DNA of 64,000 nucleotides from Monomorium pharaonis (Eukaryota; Arthropoda; Insecta; Hymenoptera; Formicidae): contig NC_050470.1 of NCBI RefSeq assembly GCF_013373865.1, positions 10,028,373-10,092,372 of the forward strand, written 5' to 3'. Below are positions 1 to 9,896 of the stretch, piece after piece; within the stretch, counting starts at the first letter, position 1, and every line of letters begins with the position of its first letter. The position numbers and the translations under genes were made by a program. The notes beneath the pieces were generated by a model. That model searched no databases and was not told the DNA's origin. It worked only from the letters and a program-made list of their open reading frames with translations.

Positions 1-285
1 TATGCAACTTTTGGCAATTCTAAAAAATAATTAAATTTTACATTTGTGATTGCATAATTTCATTCACTTTATTATAGACAAACACTTTATTATAGAAAAA
101 CATCGAAATTTTAACGGTTGAATATCATGCTGCACAAGTAAAATTTTGATCGTAGACAATTTCTTGAAACGTGTTGTATCTAAAAAATAATTAAAAATTT
201 TAATTAATTATTAACAATTTTACTAATAATTTTATTAGTCTAAATAATTCATAATTTAATAGAATGAGTTTTAAAATCAGTCGTT

Positions 286-2212
286 TTGAGCTTCACAAAA
301 AAAATGTATACAAATTTGAAAATTACCAGCGAGAAAAAGAAAGATAAAATTTTAAATTACATAGCAAAAAAGTTTAATATTAATGCCAGTAAAGAAGTTC
401 AACAAAAATTAAAATTGCATCTTGATCAATATTTTTTTACACGATATAAAGAAAAATGGGAAGCTTCTTCAAGACGGATTAATCTGTTCTTAAAGAAAAA
501 TTCTAAATGGTTAGACACAGAAATTAATATATTACATTTCAATAAAGAAAACTCAGGTTAGTGATATTTAAATACAAAAAGAGTTTCTGAAACTTGTTTA
601 CAAATAAAAAAAAAAGATGTAAAAGATTTTATTTAATTCGTTATTAGTGCGTATTTTTTAAAATTGTAGCAATTTTATAACAAAAAATAAATATTAAATA
701 TATATTGTATAGATTCTGTCTGCATCAATATTAAAAATAAGCAACAACAAGGACATAAGAAAAAAGCATTTGCCGATTTAAATACGCAAAATAAAAAAAG
801 GCAAGTAAAAGACATGTTAGACACATATTCATCTCATGAACTTTTATATGCATCTTCTTTAGTACTATCATCAATAAAAAAATTTAAAAGTGCGAAAATT
901 ATTAAAGAAATTGCTTCGAATATTGACGATGAAGATTGTCTAACCGTTGTTAAACATTTTGAAAAAGTTCAAACAAAACAAATGAATTCACATAAAGCAA
1001 TTAGTATATTAATTGATGCTGCTTTAAGTAAAAGGCAGTATAATTTAATACGCTCAGTTTTATTGAAAAAAAACAATAATATTTTTCCATCATATTTTTC
1101 TTTACAAAGAGCAAAAGAAGATTGTTATCCAAATTATATTAATTGTTCAGAAGATATGTGTGAAACCACTTTACAAAGTTTACTTGAACACACAAGCAAG
1201 AGAATATTACTATTTTTAAAAGATAAGGAAAATATTCAATTTTATAATAATTATGTTTTGGTTTGCAAATGGGGTTTCGATGGGAGTTCGGGGCATTCGC
1301 AATATAAGCAGCAATAGATAAAAGAAAAACAAAATGACCAATATCTTTTTGCAATGTCATTAGTCCCTATTCAGTTAAAAAAGACAAATTCGACAAAAAT
1401 TGGAACAATACTCGTGCGTCTTCTGTACGTTTTTGCCGGACATTAACATTAAGATGGAAACATGAGAATGCAGAATTAATAAAGAAAGAGCAAGAAAATG
1501 TCGAGTATTAAATTTCAAAATTGACACCCGTCAAAATTAATAATATCAATATTAAATTCGAACTATTGTTTTAATCGGAATTTAAGAAAAAATTACATTT
1601 AATAGTGGATGTGCCAAAACCTGAGTATAGCACAACTAATAATGGCAATACGGCCAGAAAATTTGTTAACAATATAGAAATTGCAGCACAAATTACTGGT
1701 AATTATATATCATTAACAGAAACGAGAACATTTAATATTAAGTATAAAAATAATTATGTAACGTTTTAAAAATTTTAGGAATTTCTAATGATCTAATCAA
1801 TAGATTTTCAATTATTTTAAAAACTTTATCAAGTGGATTTATAATTAATGTTAACGCTTTTGAAGCTTATTGTATGGGAACCGCAGAACTGTATGTCTCG
1901 TTATATCCGTGGTACTATATGCCACCTACAGTGCATAAAGTCCTTATACATGGGGCAAAAGTCATTCGAGAAGCAATAGTTCCAATTGGTCAGTTGTCCG
2001 AAGAAGCGTTGGAATCTCGTAATAAGGACATAAGGAAATATAGAGAAAATTATACTCGAAAATGTTCGCGAGAAAAAACTAATGAAGACATTTTCAAGAG
2101 ACTGTTACTTTCTTCCGACCCATATATTTCTCAATTAACAGTTCCCAATATTAAAACAAAACGTGATTTACCAAATGATATTAAAAAATTGTTAATTTTG
2201 GAAGATGAATAA
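286..2212 (+). pseudogene. Transib-type (RAG1-like) transposase remnant
   Basis: Three reading-frame blocks (286-561, 814-1317, 1874-2212) and the decayed sequence between them line up, from memory of the family, with Transib transposases, relatives of the RAG1 core. Visible motifs are KWGFDGSSGHS near 1267 (region of the first catalytic Asp), a PRPSS-like RASSVRFCR stretch near 1410, TTNNGNTARKF near 1635, and YPWYYMPPTVHK followed by GQLSEEALESRNK at 1903-2030, where the Glu corresponds to the last acidic residue of RAG1. The frame changes after 1317 and has stops up to about 1873, so it cannot make a full enzyme. A GTTAGT donor-like site at 557 and AG at 740 bracket 185 bp missing from the protein alignment, but the phases do not match. 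No CAC-type Transib ends were found. The first 285 bases are AT-rich with nothing recognisable. Confidence 0.8.
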
Positions 2213-2438
2213 ATTAATTTATATAATGTAATTTTAACAAATTTTTCATTAATTTTATGTGCGCCATATTAAAGCCGCCATTTTGTTTTTTGTCAGTTGT
2301 CATATTCTTAAACAGTGACCTTAAAAATCATTAAATACAAAATGGCAATCATTTTTATTCAATATGTAAGAAGTTATTGACTTTTGACCGCTTATTTGGC
2401 GATCCAGCCCACTGTGCGACGGACCAGCCAAACAGGAG

Positions 2439-3297
2439 ATGATGGACGGAGGAACCACGACCGACGACAGCAGCGCGGACGAGATAGAAACTGTCCGAGG
2501 GACCCCCCGAACACGACGCCGGGGTACCCTTTCAAACACCGCCGCACTACTAGATACCGTCCGCAAGTGGGAATGCCAGTTTGACGGAAAGGACGGCGTC
2601 GCCTTCCTAGAGCGCCTTGAGGATCTACGCCTTAGCTACGGGCTGACACAGGCACAATTACAACGGTACCTCCCGCTGCTTTTTAAAGACCAGGCGCTAC
2701 TCTGGTATCGCAACAACCGGGAGGAGCTGGGCGGACTTCGAAAAAGATTTCCGGCAATACTTCGTGCCCACCAAGACCCGCTTCGAACTAGAGGCCGAAA
2801 TCGCCCGCAGGACGCAGGGGCCGAACGAGACCGCACGGGAGTACGTGACAGCACTCCAGACTTTGATGCGCCGCCACGGAGGAATAACCGCGGAGGACCG
2901 CCTGGAGCGCATCTATCATAACTTACGGCCGGAATACCACCTATATGCGCGCCGCAATGATTTCCTCGACCTTCCAGGACTACTGCAGCTTACCGATGAC
3001 TACGAGCGCGCCAGGCGCTATGAACGGGACTATCAACCACCGAAGGGCAAGGAGAAGCCGAAGACCGCCGCCGCCGCCATCATCCCTGCATACGACTCCC
3101 GCGAGTGCTGCTGGGGGTGCGGGCAACGAGGACATACCCGCCGCTTCTGTAAGAGACCCCCGAAATTATTCTGCTCACAGTGCGGGAAGGAAGGGGTACT
3201 CACCCGGAACTGCCACGGCACGTCGGGAAACGCCAAGCAGGCCGAGGAGAACCAGGGGGCCTCCCGGTCTACCGCCAGCCCGGACACCGGCGCGTAA
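2439..3297 (+). pseudogene. Gypsy-1 gag with one frameshift
   Basis: The N-terminal part (2439 to about 2740) has the Ty3/gypsy capsid-like pattern ALLWYRNNREEL. The reading frame then shifts near 2740, and the capsid continues from 2764 with TKTRFELEAEIARRTQGPNE, ending in two zinc knuckles at about 3105-3230: CCWGCGQRGHTRRFC, and CSQCGKEGVLTRNC in which the expected His is absent. The capsid packages element RNA, and the knuckles bind nucleic acid. Pol begins in the -1 frame relative to the second block and overlaps it by about 118 nt, as in elements that express pol by ribosomal frameshifting. Start chosen at the first of two ATGs at 2439. The break near 2740 looks like a one-base indel. 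Confidence 0.8.
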
Positions 3298-5141
3298 GAG
3301 CCCAGCTGCCGAGCATCAGCCCCCGAAACGAAACGACCGATCCGCGACCATGGGGGACGATCGAAATCGCCGGGCAGCAACACCACGCCCTGCTGGATTG
3401 CGGCGCAATCCTTTCATACGTGGCCGAGTATACCGCCGAACGCATACGACCGTATGCCCAAGTCCGCCGCATCACCGCCGCCGTGCAACTGGCCGATGGA
3501 CGAACCGGCCGAATCGACGAGGCAATGCGCGTCCAAATACGCCTGGGGCACTACTGTGGACTACAGACCTTTCACGTGCTGCCAGGGCTGACCTCCACCG
3601 TAATCGCCGGCGTCCACCTGCTGCGCAAAGCCGGTTTCCGCTGGAGCCTTCCGACGATCACCGCCTTGCGGCCCACCGAAACACCTACCGCTGAACCAAC
3701 CGCCGGACTCACCGCCTGCTCCAAGGAACGAAACACGAAACTACAAGCGCTACTGGACGAGTTCCTGCCCAGATTCACGCAACTCCGAGGTACCACTCCG
3801 CTTACCGAGCACCGCATCCGCCTGAAGGACGACCGAGAACCGATACGGCAGCGGTACCGAACATTCAACCCCGCTCTACAAGGGATCATCGACAAGGAGA
3901 TCGACGATATGCTCCGCGAGGGCCACATCGAGCCCACCAGCAGCCCATGGAATTCCGGCGTGGTCCTGGCCAAGAAGAAGGACGGACGGTACCGTTTTTG
4001 CATCGACTTCCGCAAGATTAACGAGGTTACCGTACGAGATGCATACCCACTACCACCAGTGCAACACATCCTCGACCAGCTGCGGGAAGCCCGTTTTTTA
4101 TCCACTATCGACCTTAAAAACGGGTACTGGCAAGTCGCCTTGCATCCAGATAGCCGACCGATGACCGCCTTTGCCATACCGGAAAGAGGACAATTCCGGT
4201 TCACCGTGATGCCTTTTGGGCTACACGCCGCGCCAGCCACGTTCCAACGGTTACTGAACCGCGTCATCGGGCCAGACATGGAGCCGCAAGCCTTTGCCTA
4301 CCTCGATGACATCGTGGTGCTCGGGAGAACGTTCGACGAACACCTCCGCAATCTCCGAGAGGTATTACAACGGTTACTAGACGCGAACCTGAAAATCAAC
4401 CCAGACAAGTGCCACTTCGCACGATCCAGTCTAAAATACCTCGGACACGTCGTCGATCGGGAAGGACTGAGGACCGACCCGGACAAAGTCAAGGCCATTA
4501 TGGAGATCCCGCCACCCACCTCCCTGCCGGCCCTCCGACGATTTCTTGGAATGACGTCATGGTACCGCAGATTTATACCCGGGATAGCAACACTGGCCGC
4601 ACCGCTGAATGAACTCCTACGAAAGAACAGACGATGGGAGTGGACCGCCAGCCAGCAGCAGGCTTTCGAAAGTATCCGGAACAGCCTTGCCTCCACACCA
4701 GTACTGCACTGTCCAGACTTTTCGGCCACCTTCGTCTTACAGACAGATGCCAGCGACGCCGGACTAGGGGCAGTCCTAACCCAAACGATCGAGGGACAAG
4801 AACGCGTAATTACATACGCTAGCAGAGCGCTACGACAGCCCGAGCGACACTATTTCGCAACCGAGAAGAAGTGCCTCGCGGTCGTATGGGGCATAGAGAA
4901 GATGCGGCCATACTTGGAGGGATACCGATTCCGCGTCATCACCGACCACTTCTCTCTCCGCTGGCTTCGCTCCTTAGATAACCCGACTGGCCGCCTAGCG
5001 CGATGGGCAGTGGCTCTGCAACAGCACGATTTCGAGGTGGAATACCGGAAAGGCGCTCTGAATTATGTGCCCCTCTGTCGCGTCAGCCCCTGTAGGAGGG
5101 GGAGGATGAAGAAAATGCCGACACTGCGGGACAGGACCTAG
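3180..5141 (+). pseudogene. Gypsy-1 pol, protease-RT-RNase H part
   Basis: A 653-codon frame. The protease signature near 3393 reads ALLDCGA, with Cys where most retropepsins have Ser or Thr after the catalytic Asp. The reverse transcriptase runs from about 3830 to 4480 with FCIDFRKINEVT, STIDLKNGYWQV, the PFGL motif and the YLDD active site near 4302. RNase H follows (TDASDAGLGAVL near 4745, TDHFSLRWL near 4950). The frame is lost near 5064, just after the end of RNase H, so the last ~25 codons are spurious and the integrase lies in another frame. A TAG stop follows shortly after in that new frame. Real translation would start by frameshift from gag, not at 3180. Confidence 0.88.
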
Positions 5142-6400
5142 CGACCGTTACACCGACGTGCAAGTGGCACCAGCGCACGATGCAAACCGTCCAAAAACAA
5201 CCGCACAAGTTACCGGACTATACAATACAGAATGGCCACTTATACCGCCACTTCCACGAGCGCCATTCTACCGACGACAACGACGATCCATCCGCATGGA
5301 AGCTGTGCGTACCACTGCAGCAAAGACAGGAAGTACTAAAGGAGTGCCACGACGCCCCCACCGCCGGCCACCTCGGAATCGCCAAGACACTGGCCCGACT
5401 GGCGCAAAAATATTATTGGCCAGGGATGTTCCGACAGGCAACCAAATATGTCCGTCACTGTACGAACTGCCGGAAACACAAACCGTCACAACAGCAAACG
5501 GCCGGACGAATGCATCACGCCAATGTGGACGCGCCTAACATAGTCATAGCGATCGACCTCATAGGACCACTACCGAGATCCTCCGAAGGGCACACCTGGA
5601 TCCTGGTATGTCAGGATGCCTTCACGAAATGGCTAACAACGAAACCGCTACGACAAGCCACCGCCACCGCCGTGACAAGGGCGGTCGAAGAAAAAATCAT
5701 CCTCCAGCACGGATGCCCTCGCCGGATCATCACCGACAACGGCCGCCAATTTATCAGCCGCGAATTCACCGAGTTACTTGCGCAGGCCGGCATCGACCAT
5801 CGGAAAACGCCGCCATACTCGCCGCAATGCAATCCGGTCGAACGAGCCAATAGGACGCTCAAGACCATGGTTTCGCAATTCATCGACCGAGATCACCGCC
5901 ACTGGGACCGCCATCTACCGCAATTAACGTTCGCCGCCAACACCGCCGTTCACGAAAGTACCGGGTATACGCCAGCGATGCTCACGTATGGCCACGAACT
6001 CACCGCACCTGGCACACTACGAGGGAGAACCGAACAAACCTTGGATGTGGCCATACCAGTCGGCCGGCCCACAGCGCGGGCGCAGCAAATTCAAAAACTA
6101 CGCGAACGATTTAAAATCGCCACGCGCCGCCAGGAAGAAGCCACCGCAAGACAAGCCAAATATTACGACCTGCGAAGGCGCGACTGGAAACCCGAGATCG
6201 GCCAACAGGTCTACCGCCGCGAACATCCGCTCTCCAACGCGCAAAAAAACTTCGCGGGAAAACTGGCGCCTCGATACACCGGGCCATATACAGTCGACCG
6301 CCACATGTCGCCTGTCATCGTACGACTCCGCGACAACAACAACAAAATCATGGGAACCGTACACGTGAAGGACTTAAAGGAGAGTCCAGACACCGAATAA
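5065..6400 (+). pseudogene. Gypsy-1 pol, integrase part
   Basis: Continues pol after the frameshift at about 5064; one TAG stop lies near 5079 and the frame is then open from about 5100 to 6400. The integrase shows the H2C2 zinc domain (HDAPTAGHLG, then CTNCRKHK, 5347-5487), the three catalytic acidic positions (AIDLIGPL near 5550, IITDNGRQF near 5727, NPVERANRTLKT near 5832) and a C-terminal chromodomain-like strand region ending LAPRYTGPYTV and GTVHVKDLKE. Integrase joins the LTR cDNA to host DNA. Domain length and order are normal for Ty3/gypsy, and the only obvious defect is at the junction with RNase H. Confidence 0.87.
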
Positions 6401-6614
6401 CAACAGAAACGGAGGGTATAAAAAGGCACAATGAGCCCACCAGATCAGAAAGGAAGCAGCCAAAGCAGCAAGATGCCAAAGCAGAAGAGCTCCCTTCGAG
6501 ACCGTCTCGCCCGCGCCATCGCCGGACCTCCTCGGATCCCGACGAGCAGCCGACCGTTCGAGGCATCCACACGGCCAACGACGCGTGACCAACGGCGCAA
6601 CAACGAGCCGCTCA

Positions 6615-7443
6615 GGGTGACCTCCTTTTGGACACGTAACGATTGGACACCGCTCGATTGGACACGCACGATTGGACACGCACGATTGGACACGGCTCGA
6701 TTGGACACCGCACGATTGGACACCACACGATTGGACACCGCACGATTGGACACCGCACGATTGGACACCGCATTATTGGACACCGCACGATTGGACACCG
6801 CATTATTGGACACCGCACGATTGGACACCGCATTATTGGACACCGCATTATTGGACACCGCACGATTGGACACCGCATTATTGGACACCGCAGTCTTCTA
6901 GTGAATAACATTTATATATCATATGACAGATTATCTAAGCTTAGAAATATCTGGCAGAAAAAAGCTTCGATTTGCCAGAAAAAAAATTGAATTTTAAATA
7001 TCTATATACGTATTTTTAGGAGCATCTCGTTTTGCGTGGAAAGTTTCAAACCTATGTGGTGCAGAAAATGCTCGCACGCACACACACACACACACACACA
7101 CGGGGGGGTGCAAGGGGGGCCTTCGGCCCCCCTCCCGCACCCACCCCGTCCAAGTCGCTAACCCATGCAAACTGTATTAGAAATCTGCATACACACACGT
7201 AAATGTGTGTGTGTGTCCAATTGTACGGTGTCCAATAATGCGGTGTCCAATAATGCGGTGTCCAATAATGCGGTGTCCAATCGTGCGGTGTCCAATAATG
7301 CGGTGTCCAATAATGCGGTGTCCAATCGTGCGGTGTCCAATCGTGCAGTGTCCAATAATGCGGTGTCCAATCGTGCGGTGTCCAATAATGCGGTGTCCAA
7401 TCGTGCGGTGTCCAATCGTTACGTGTCCAAACGGGATACTCCC
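6615..7443 (+). mobile_element. Foldback element FB-A, copy 1
   Basis: 829 bp. The left end starts GGGTGACCTCC and runs into about 17 tandem 15-bp units of the type GATTGGACACCGCAC, many alternating with TATTGGACACCGCAT (6631-6892). The right end is the same array inverted (7216-7432), closing with the complement of GGGAGTATCCCG. Between them lies a unique core of about 320 bp that includes a CA run (7078-7101) and a G-rich/C-rich hairpin (7104-7145). It has no coding capacity: because the unit is 15 bp, all six frames stay open and give meaningless repeat peptides. It sits in the Gypsy-1 post-pol ORF. No clear target duplication is visible at this copy. Confidence 0.85.
7104..7152. repeat. 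G/C hairpin with CTTCGG loop in the FB-A core
   Basis: A run of G, then CCTTCGGCC, then a run of C makes a nearly perfect stem capped by CTTCGG, with an outer stem formed by GGGGGTGC and GCACCCACCCC. The same hairpin is present in FB-A copies 2, 3 and 4 and, in the other orientation, in FB-B (about 41696-41750). Confidence 0.7.
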
Positions 7444-8119
7444 GCGCCAGCGGACGACACGCTCCCGCCAGGAACGGCTGTACGCCGAGGCACCGCCAGC
7501 GGCCGACAACGGGCGAAGTATATTGCTTGCCACATTTGGGTCCACGTTGTCGGACCTGGACGACGACGACGACGATGGAGGTGAGTCGACCGCCGCACCG
7601 GAGGAGCGCGCGACGCCCGGGCCGATGCCCGACATCGCGTCGCTACGCATCGCGGGGCCCGCCGCCGCGACTCCACCAGCACCGGCCACACCACCACAAG
7701 CGGCAATATCAGAGCCCGCACCGCCTCCACCACCGGCCCGGCCGCCATCCGCCGCTGCCGAAACCGCCACAGCAGAGCTGGCGCAGCCGCCGCTGCCAAC
7801 GCCACCGCCGACGCCGCCTGCCTCACCCGGGTACTTCACCCGGCCGCAACCGACGCTGGCACCGACACCGCCTCCGACCGGGTACTTTACCCAGCCAGCG
7901 CCGCCACCATCATCACCCGCGCTGTCGCCATCGCCGCCAGCCCCCGGACCATCCGCTATTCCCAGCGAAGTCCTGCGGACCATACCGTGGGAGCGCATAC
8001 TGCCGGGTCGCCGCTACCGCCACCAGGCCCTTGGGCACCGCATCGTGGTGAAACATCAGCTCGACGGGTCCTGGTATATTCGCTAATAAAGAAATTGTTC
8101 TTTTGTACATAGGGACGGG

Positions 8120-8136
8120 GTCTGCCGAGGGGGAGG
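8120..8136 (+). other. Gypsy-1 polypurine tract
   Basis: CCGAGGGGGAGG directly precedes the LTR start TGTAACGAGCC, where plus-strand DNA synthesis is normally primed. Confidence 0.6.
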
Positions 8137-9140
8137 TGTAACGAGCCGTTTCTCCGCCACGTTAAGGCATATAAATACGAGGCCGTTACCCTCCTACCTC
8201 GTGTAGTCCTCTCCGCTTATCTTGGTCTCCCCGCACATCTCCGCTCCTCTTGTCACCAAACGGGGGCTATAAAAGCCCTCCGCTGGTGATAAGGAAGCAG
8301 ATCTCCCCGGTCTAGCGTACTGAGCCGACCGATCCTCTCAGCGAATTGAGCTGAGCCTCCAGAGCACGCACTGAGTGCCGAACATAACCGCAAACCCGGC
8401 TTCCTTCACTAGCGCGCACTGAGCGCTTCCTCGCGCCACGCAGTGAGTGGCAAAACACCGCCCCGCTCGACACCCGGATCCCGGTACGCGTATTGAGCTA
8501 CCAATCCCGACCGCACACGGGGACCCCGTACTGAGGGAAAACCGCCGACGCGGAGGATCATCCACGCGGGATGATCCTCGACGATAACAACAGCTGATCG
8601 TTGAACAGCTGATCACCGTGGCTGTCGAGCCGAGCTCCGCGCCGTACCGCGCAGTCGCGCACCGCCGCGACCAATCGTGATGCCGCACCGACCGACTCGG
8701 CGAATGCGAACGCCGCACCGTACCGCGCAGCCGCGACCGTAACGCCGCAGCCAATCCGGCTACCGCCGCGACCGACACGAACGCCGCCACGCATTACACC
8801 GCCGCGATTACACCGCCACGAGCATTATAGTCCGTAAGACCGGCCGCTAACGCCGATCGACGCACCGACCGATACACGGGCCATACGCCCGCCGCAGCCA
8901 ATCCGGCACCGAATACTCAACGCGCACATGCGCTCCGCGACACGCGTCACCATAACAAATCGCCCGCGACTCGCATAGCGAGATCTTAGTTGTAAGTTAT
9001 TAGAGTAGGGAACCTGTACGTATTAGATAGGCATTTAGTAGAATAAATCATACTTGTTAATCATATACCGCTTGCCTTCGTCATTCATTCAACCAGCCCG
9101 CCGCCCGAACCCTGAATTAACCGCGGCTATCCGTAGCACA
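8137..9140 (+). repeat. Gypsy-1 3' LTR
   Basis: About 1 kb, beginning TGTAACGAGCC after a polypurine tract and ending near TATCCGTAGCACA. A TATA-type box (CATATAAATACG, 8169) and an AATAAA-type signal (9041) give the usual LTR order. The GC-rich body falls abruptly to AT-rich flank after 9140. Only one copy is present in the window, so the exact ends cannot be confirmed by comparison. Confidence 0.65.
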
Positions 9141-9426
9141 TCATAATTGAAAATTCACGATTACAATAAGATCAACATTTTTTGGAACTTTATATACATT
9201 AATTAATTAACTATTGCTAGTTATAAAATAATATTGTGACGTATGCATGCACACGTACACGTGCACATATAGAAATTAATAAATTTAAAAAATAACCAAA
9301 TAAAAAATAATCAATAGAGAAAATTAACTTTCGAAAATCTTTTGTTTGAGTAAAATACTCCACAATGTACACACGCACGGATGCACGCACTCCTCTCTTC
9401 TCTCTCTCTCTCACTCTCTCTCTCTC

Positions 9427-9473
<47 letters not shown>

Positions 9474-9589
9474 GTGGCTGTAAGTATGTGCGGACGTGTC
9501 TCTTAGCTGCTCCTGTTTTAGTGCTTTTTACTGCTCGTCACTGCCCTTCGGGGCTTTTTTCTTGCAGACCAACGGTCAAGGGCGCTCAT
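9141..9589. repeat. AT-rich spacer with a CT-rich microsatellite
   Basis: 9141-9385 is AT-rich with no recognised feature. 9387-9474 is an imperfect TC/CT microsatellite with a few TTTC interruptions. A 76-codon Ser/Leu ORF across it is a by-product of the repeat. Confidence 0.8.
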
Positions 9590-9896
9590 ACTTGACACTC
9601 TCCTTTCTCGGTGAGTGACCGCTTTCCAATCCTATCGGCTTTTACTGACTTTTTTGGATATTTTCCGGCTTGGAACGAAGCGATTTTTTCGGGATTTCTC
9701 TGACAGTTGCTACCACCTCCACCTGCTGTCTTCACTGCGCGCGCGCGCCACGTCTCGCTGCCTCTGTTATCACGCTCGACGTGCATGCCTCATCTTCGCT
9801 GCGTCCCCACTACTTCTATACGTACTCCTGCGGTGAGTTTGCCTTCTAAACCGACCATCACAAACATCTGTCAATTGCTGTCAACGCTCATCGAAA

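Larger units (their letters stand above)
6431..8086 (+). pseudogene. Gypsy-1 post-pol ORF, split by a foldback element
   Basis: Downstream of pol there is an ATG frame at 6431 whose start is basic and Lys/Arg/Ser rich (about 60 codons). It is interrupted at 6615 by a foldback element. The frame after the insert (7444-8086) encodes an acidic DLDDDDDDGG stretch, then a long Pro/Ala-rich linker with two repeats of the type GYFTRP and GYFTQP, and a compact C-terminus ending HQLDGSWYIR. The two parts are not in one frame once the insert is removed, so a small indel accompanied insertion. There are no transmembrane segments, so it is not an env. Function unknown. A TATAAAAAG stretch lies just upstream at 6417. 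Confidence 0.55.
2396..9140 (+). mobile_element. Gypsy-1: Ty3/gypsy retrotransposon lacking its 5' LTR
   Basis: Order is gag, pol (protease, RT, RNase H, integrase), a proline-rich post-pol ORF, a polypurine tract and a 3' LTR. The body is far more GC-rich than its surroundings, so the edges are easy to see. A TGGCGATCCAG stretch at 2397 could be the primer-binding site, but no LTR copy precedes it, so the 5' end is truncated or rearranged. No target duplication can be read. A foldback element occupies 6615-7443. The element carries at least two frameshifts and a stop in pol and cannot be autonomous as it stands. Confidence 0.85.

Noticed and set aside
557..741. Intron in the Transib gene
   Set aside because: Donor- and acceptor-like sites exist, but the exon phases do not match, so I left it as a possibility only.
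2321..6679. Many overlapping ORFs on both strands of Gypsy-1
   Set aside because: High GC content leaves shadow frames open. Only the frames with gag, protease, RT, RNase H and integrase motifs are real.
6631..7432. CRISPR-like array
   Set aside because: Units are contiguous 15-bp tandem repeats with no spacers, in inverted pairs, in a eukaryotic genome.
6431..7584. Long repeat-peptide ORFs in all six frames of the foldback arrays, with peptides like LDTAR, VSNRA, CPIVR, IGHRT or WTPHD
   Set aside because: The array unit is 15 bp, a multiple of three, so all frames stay open. The same artefact occurs at 35538-36930, 41272-42171, 46474-47603 and 50409-50910.
9365..9595. Ser/Leu-rich ORF
   Set aside because: Translation of a CT microsatellite. 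The same holds for 31603-31846 and 32416-32622.
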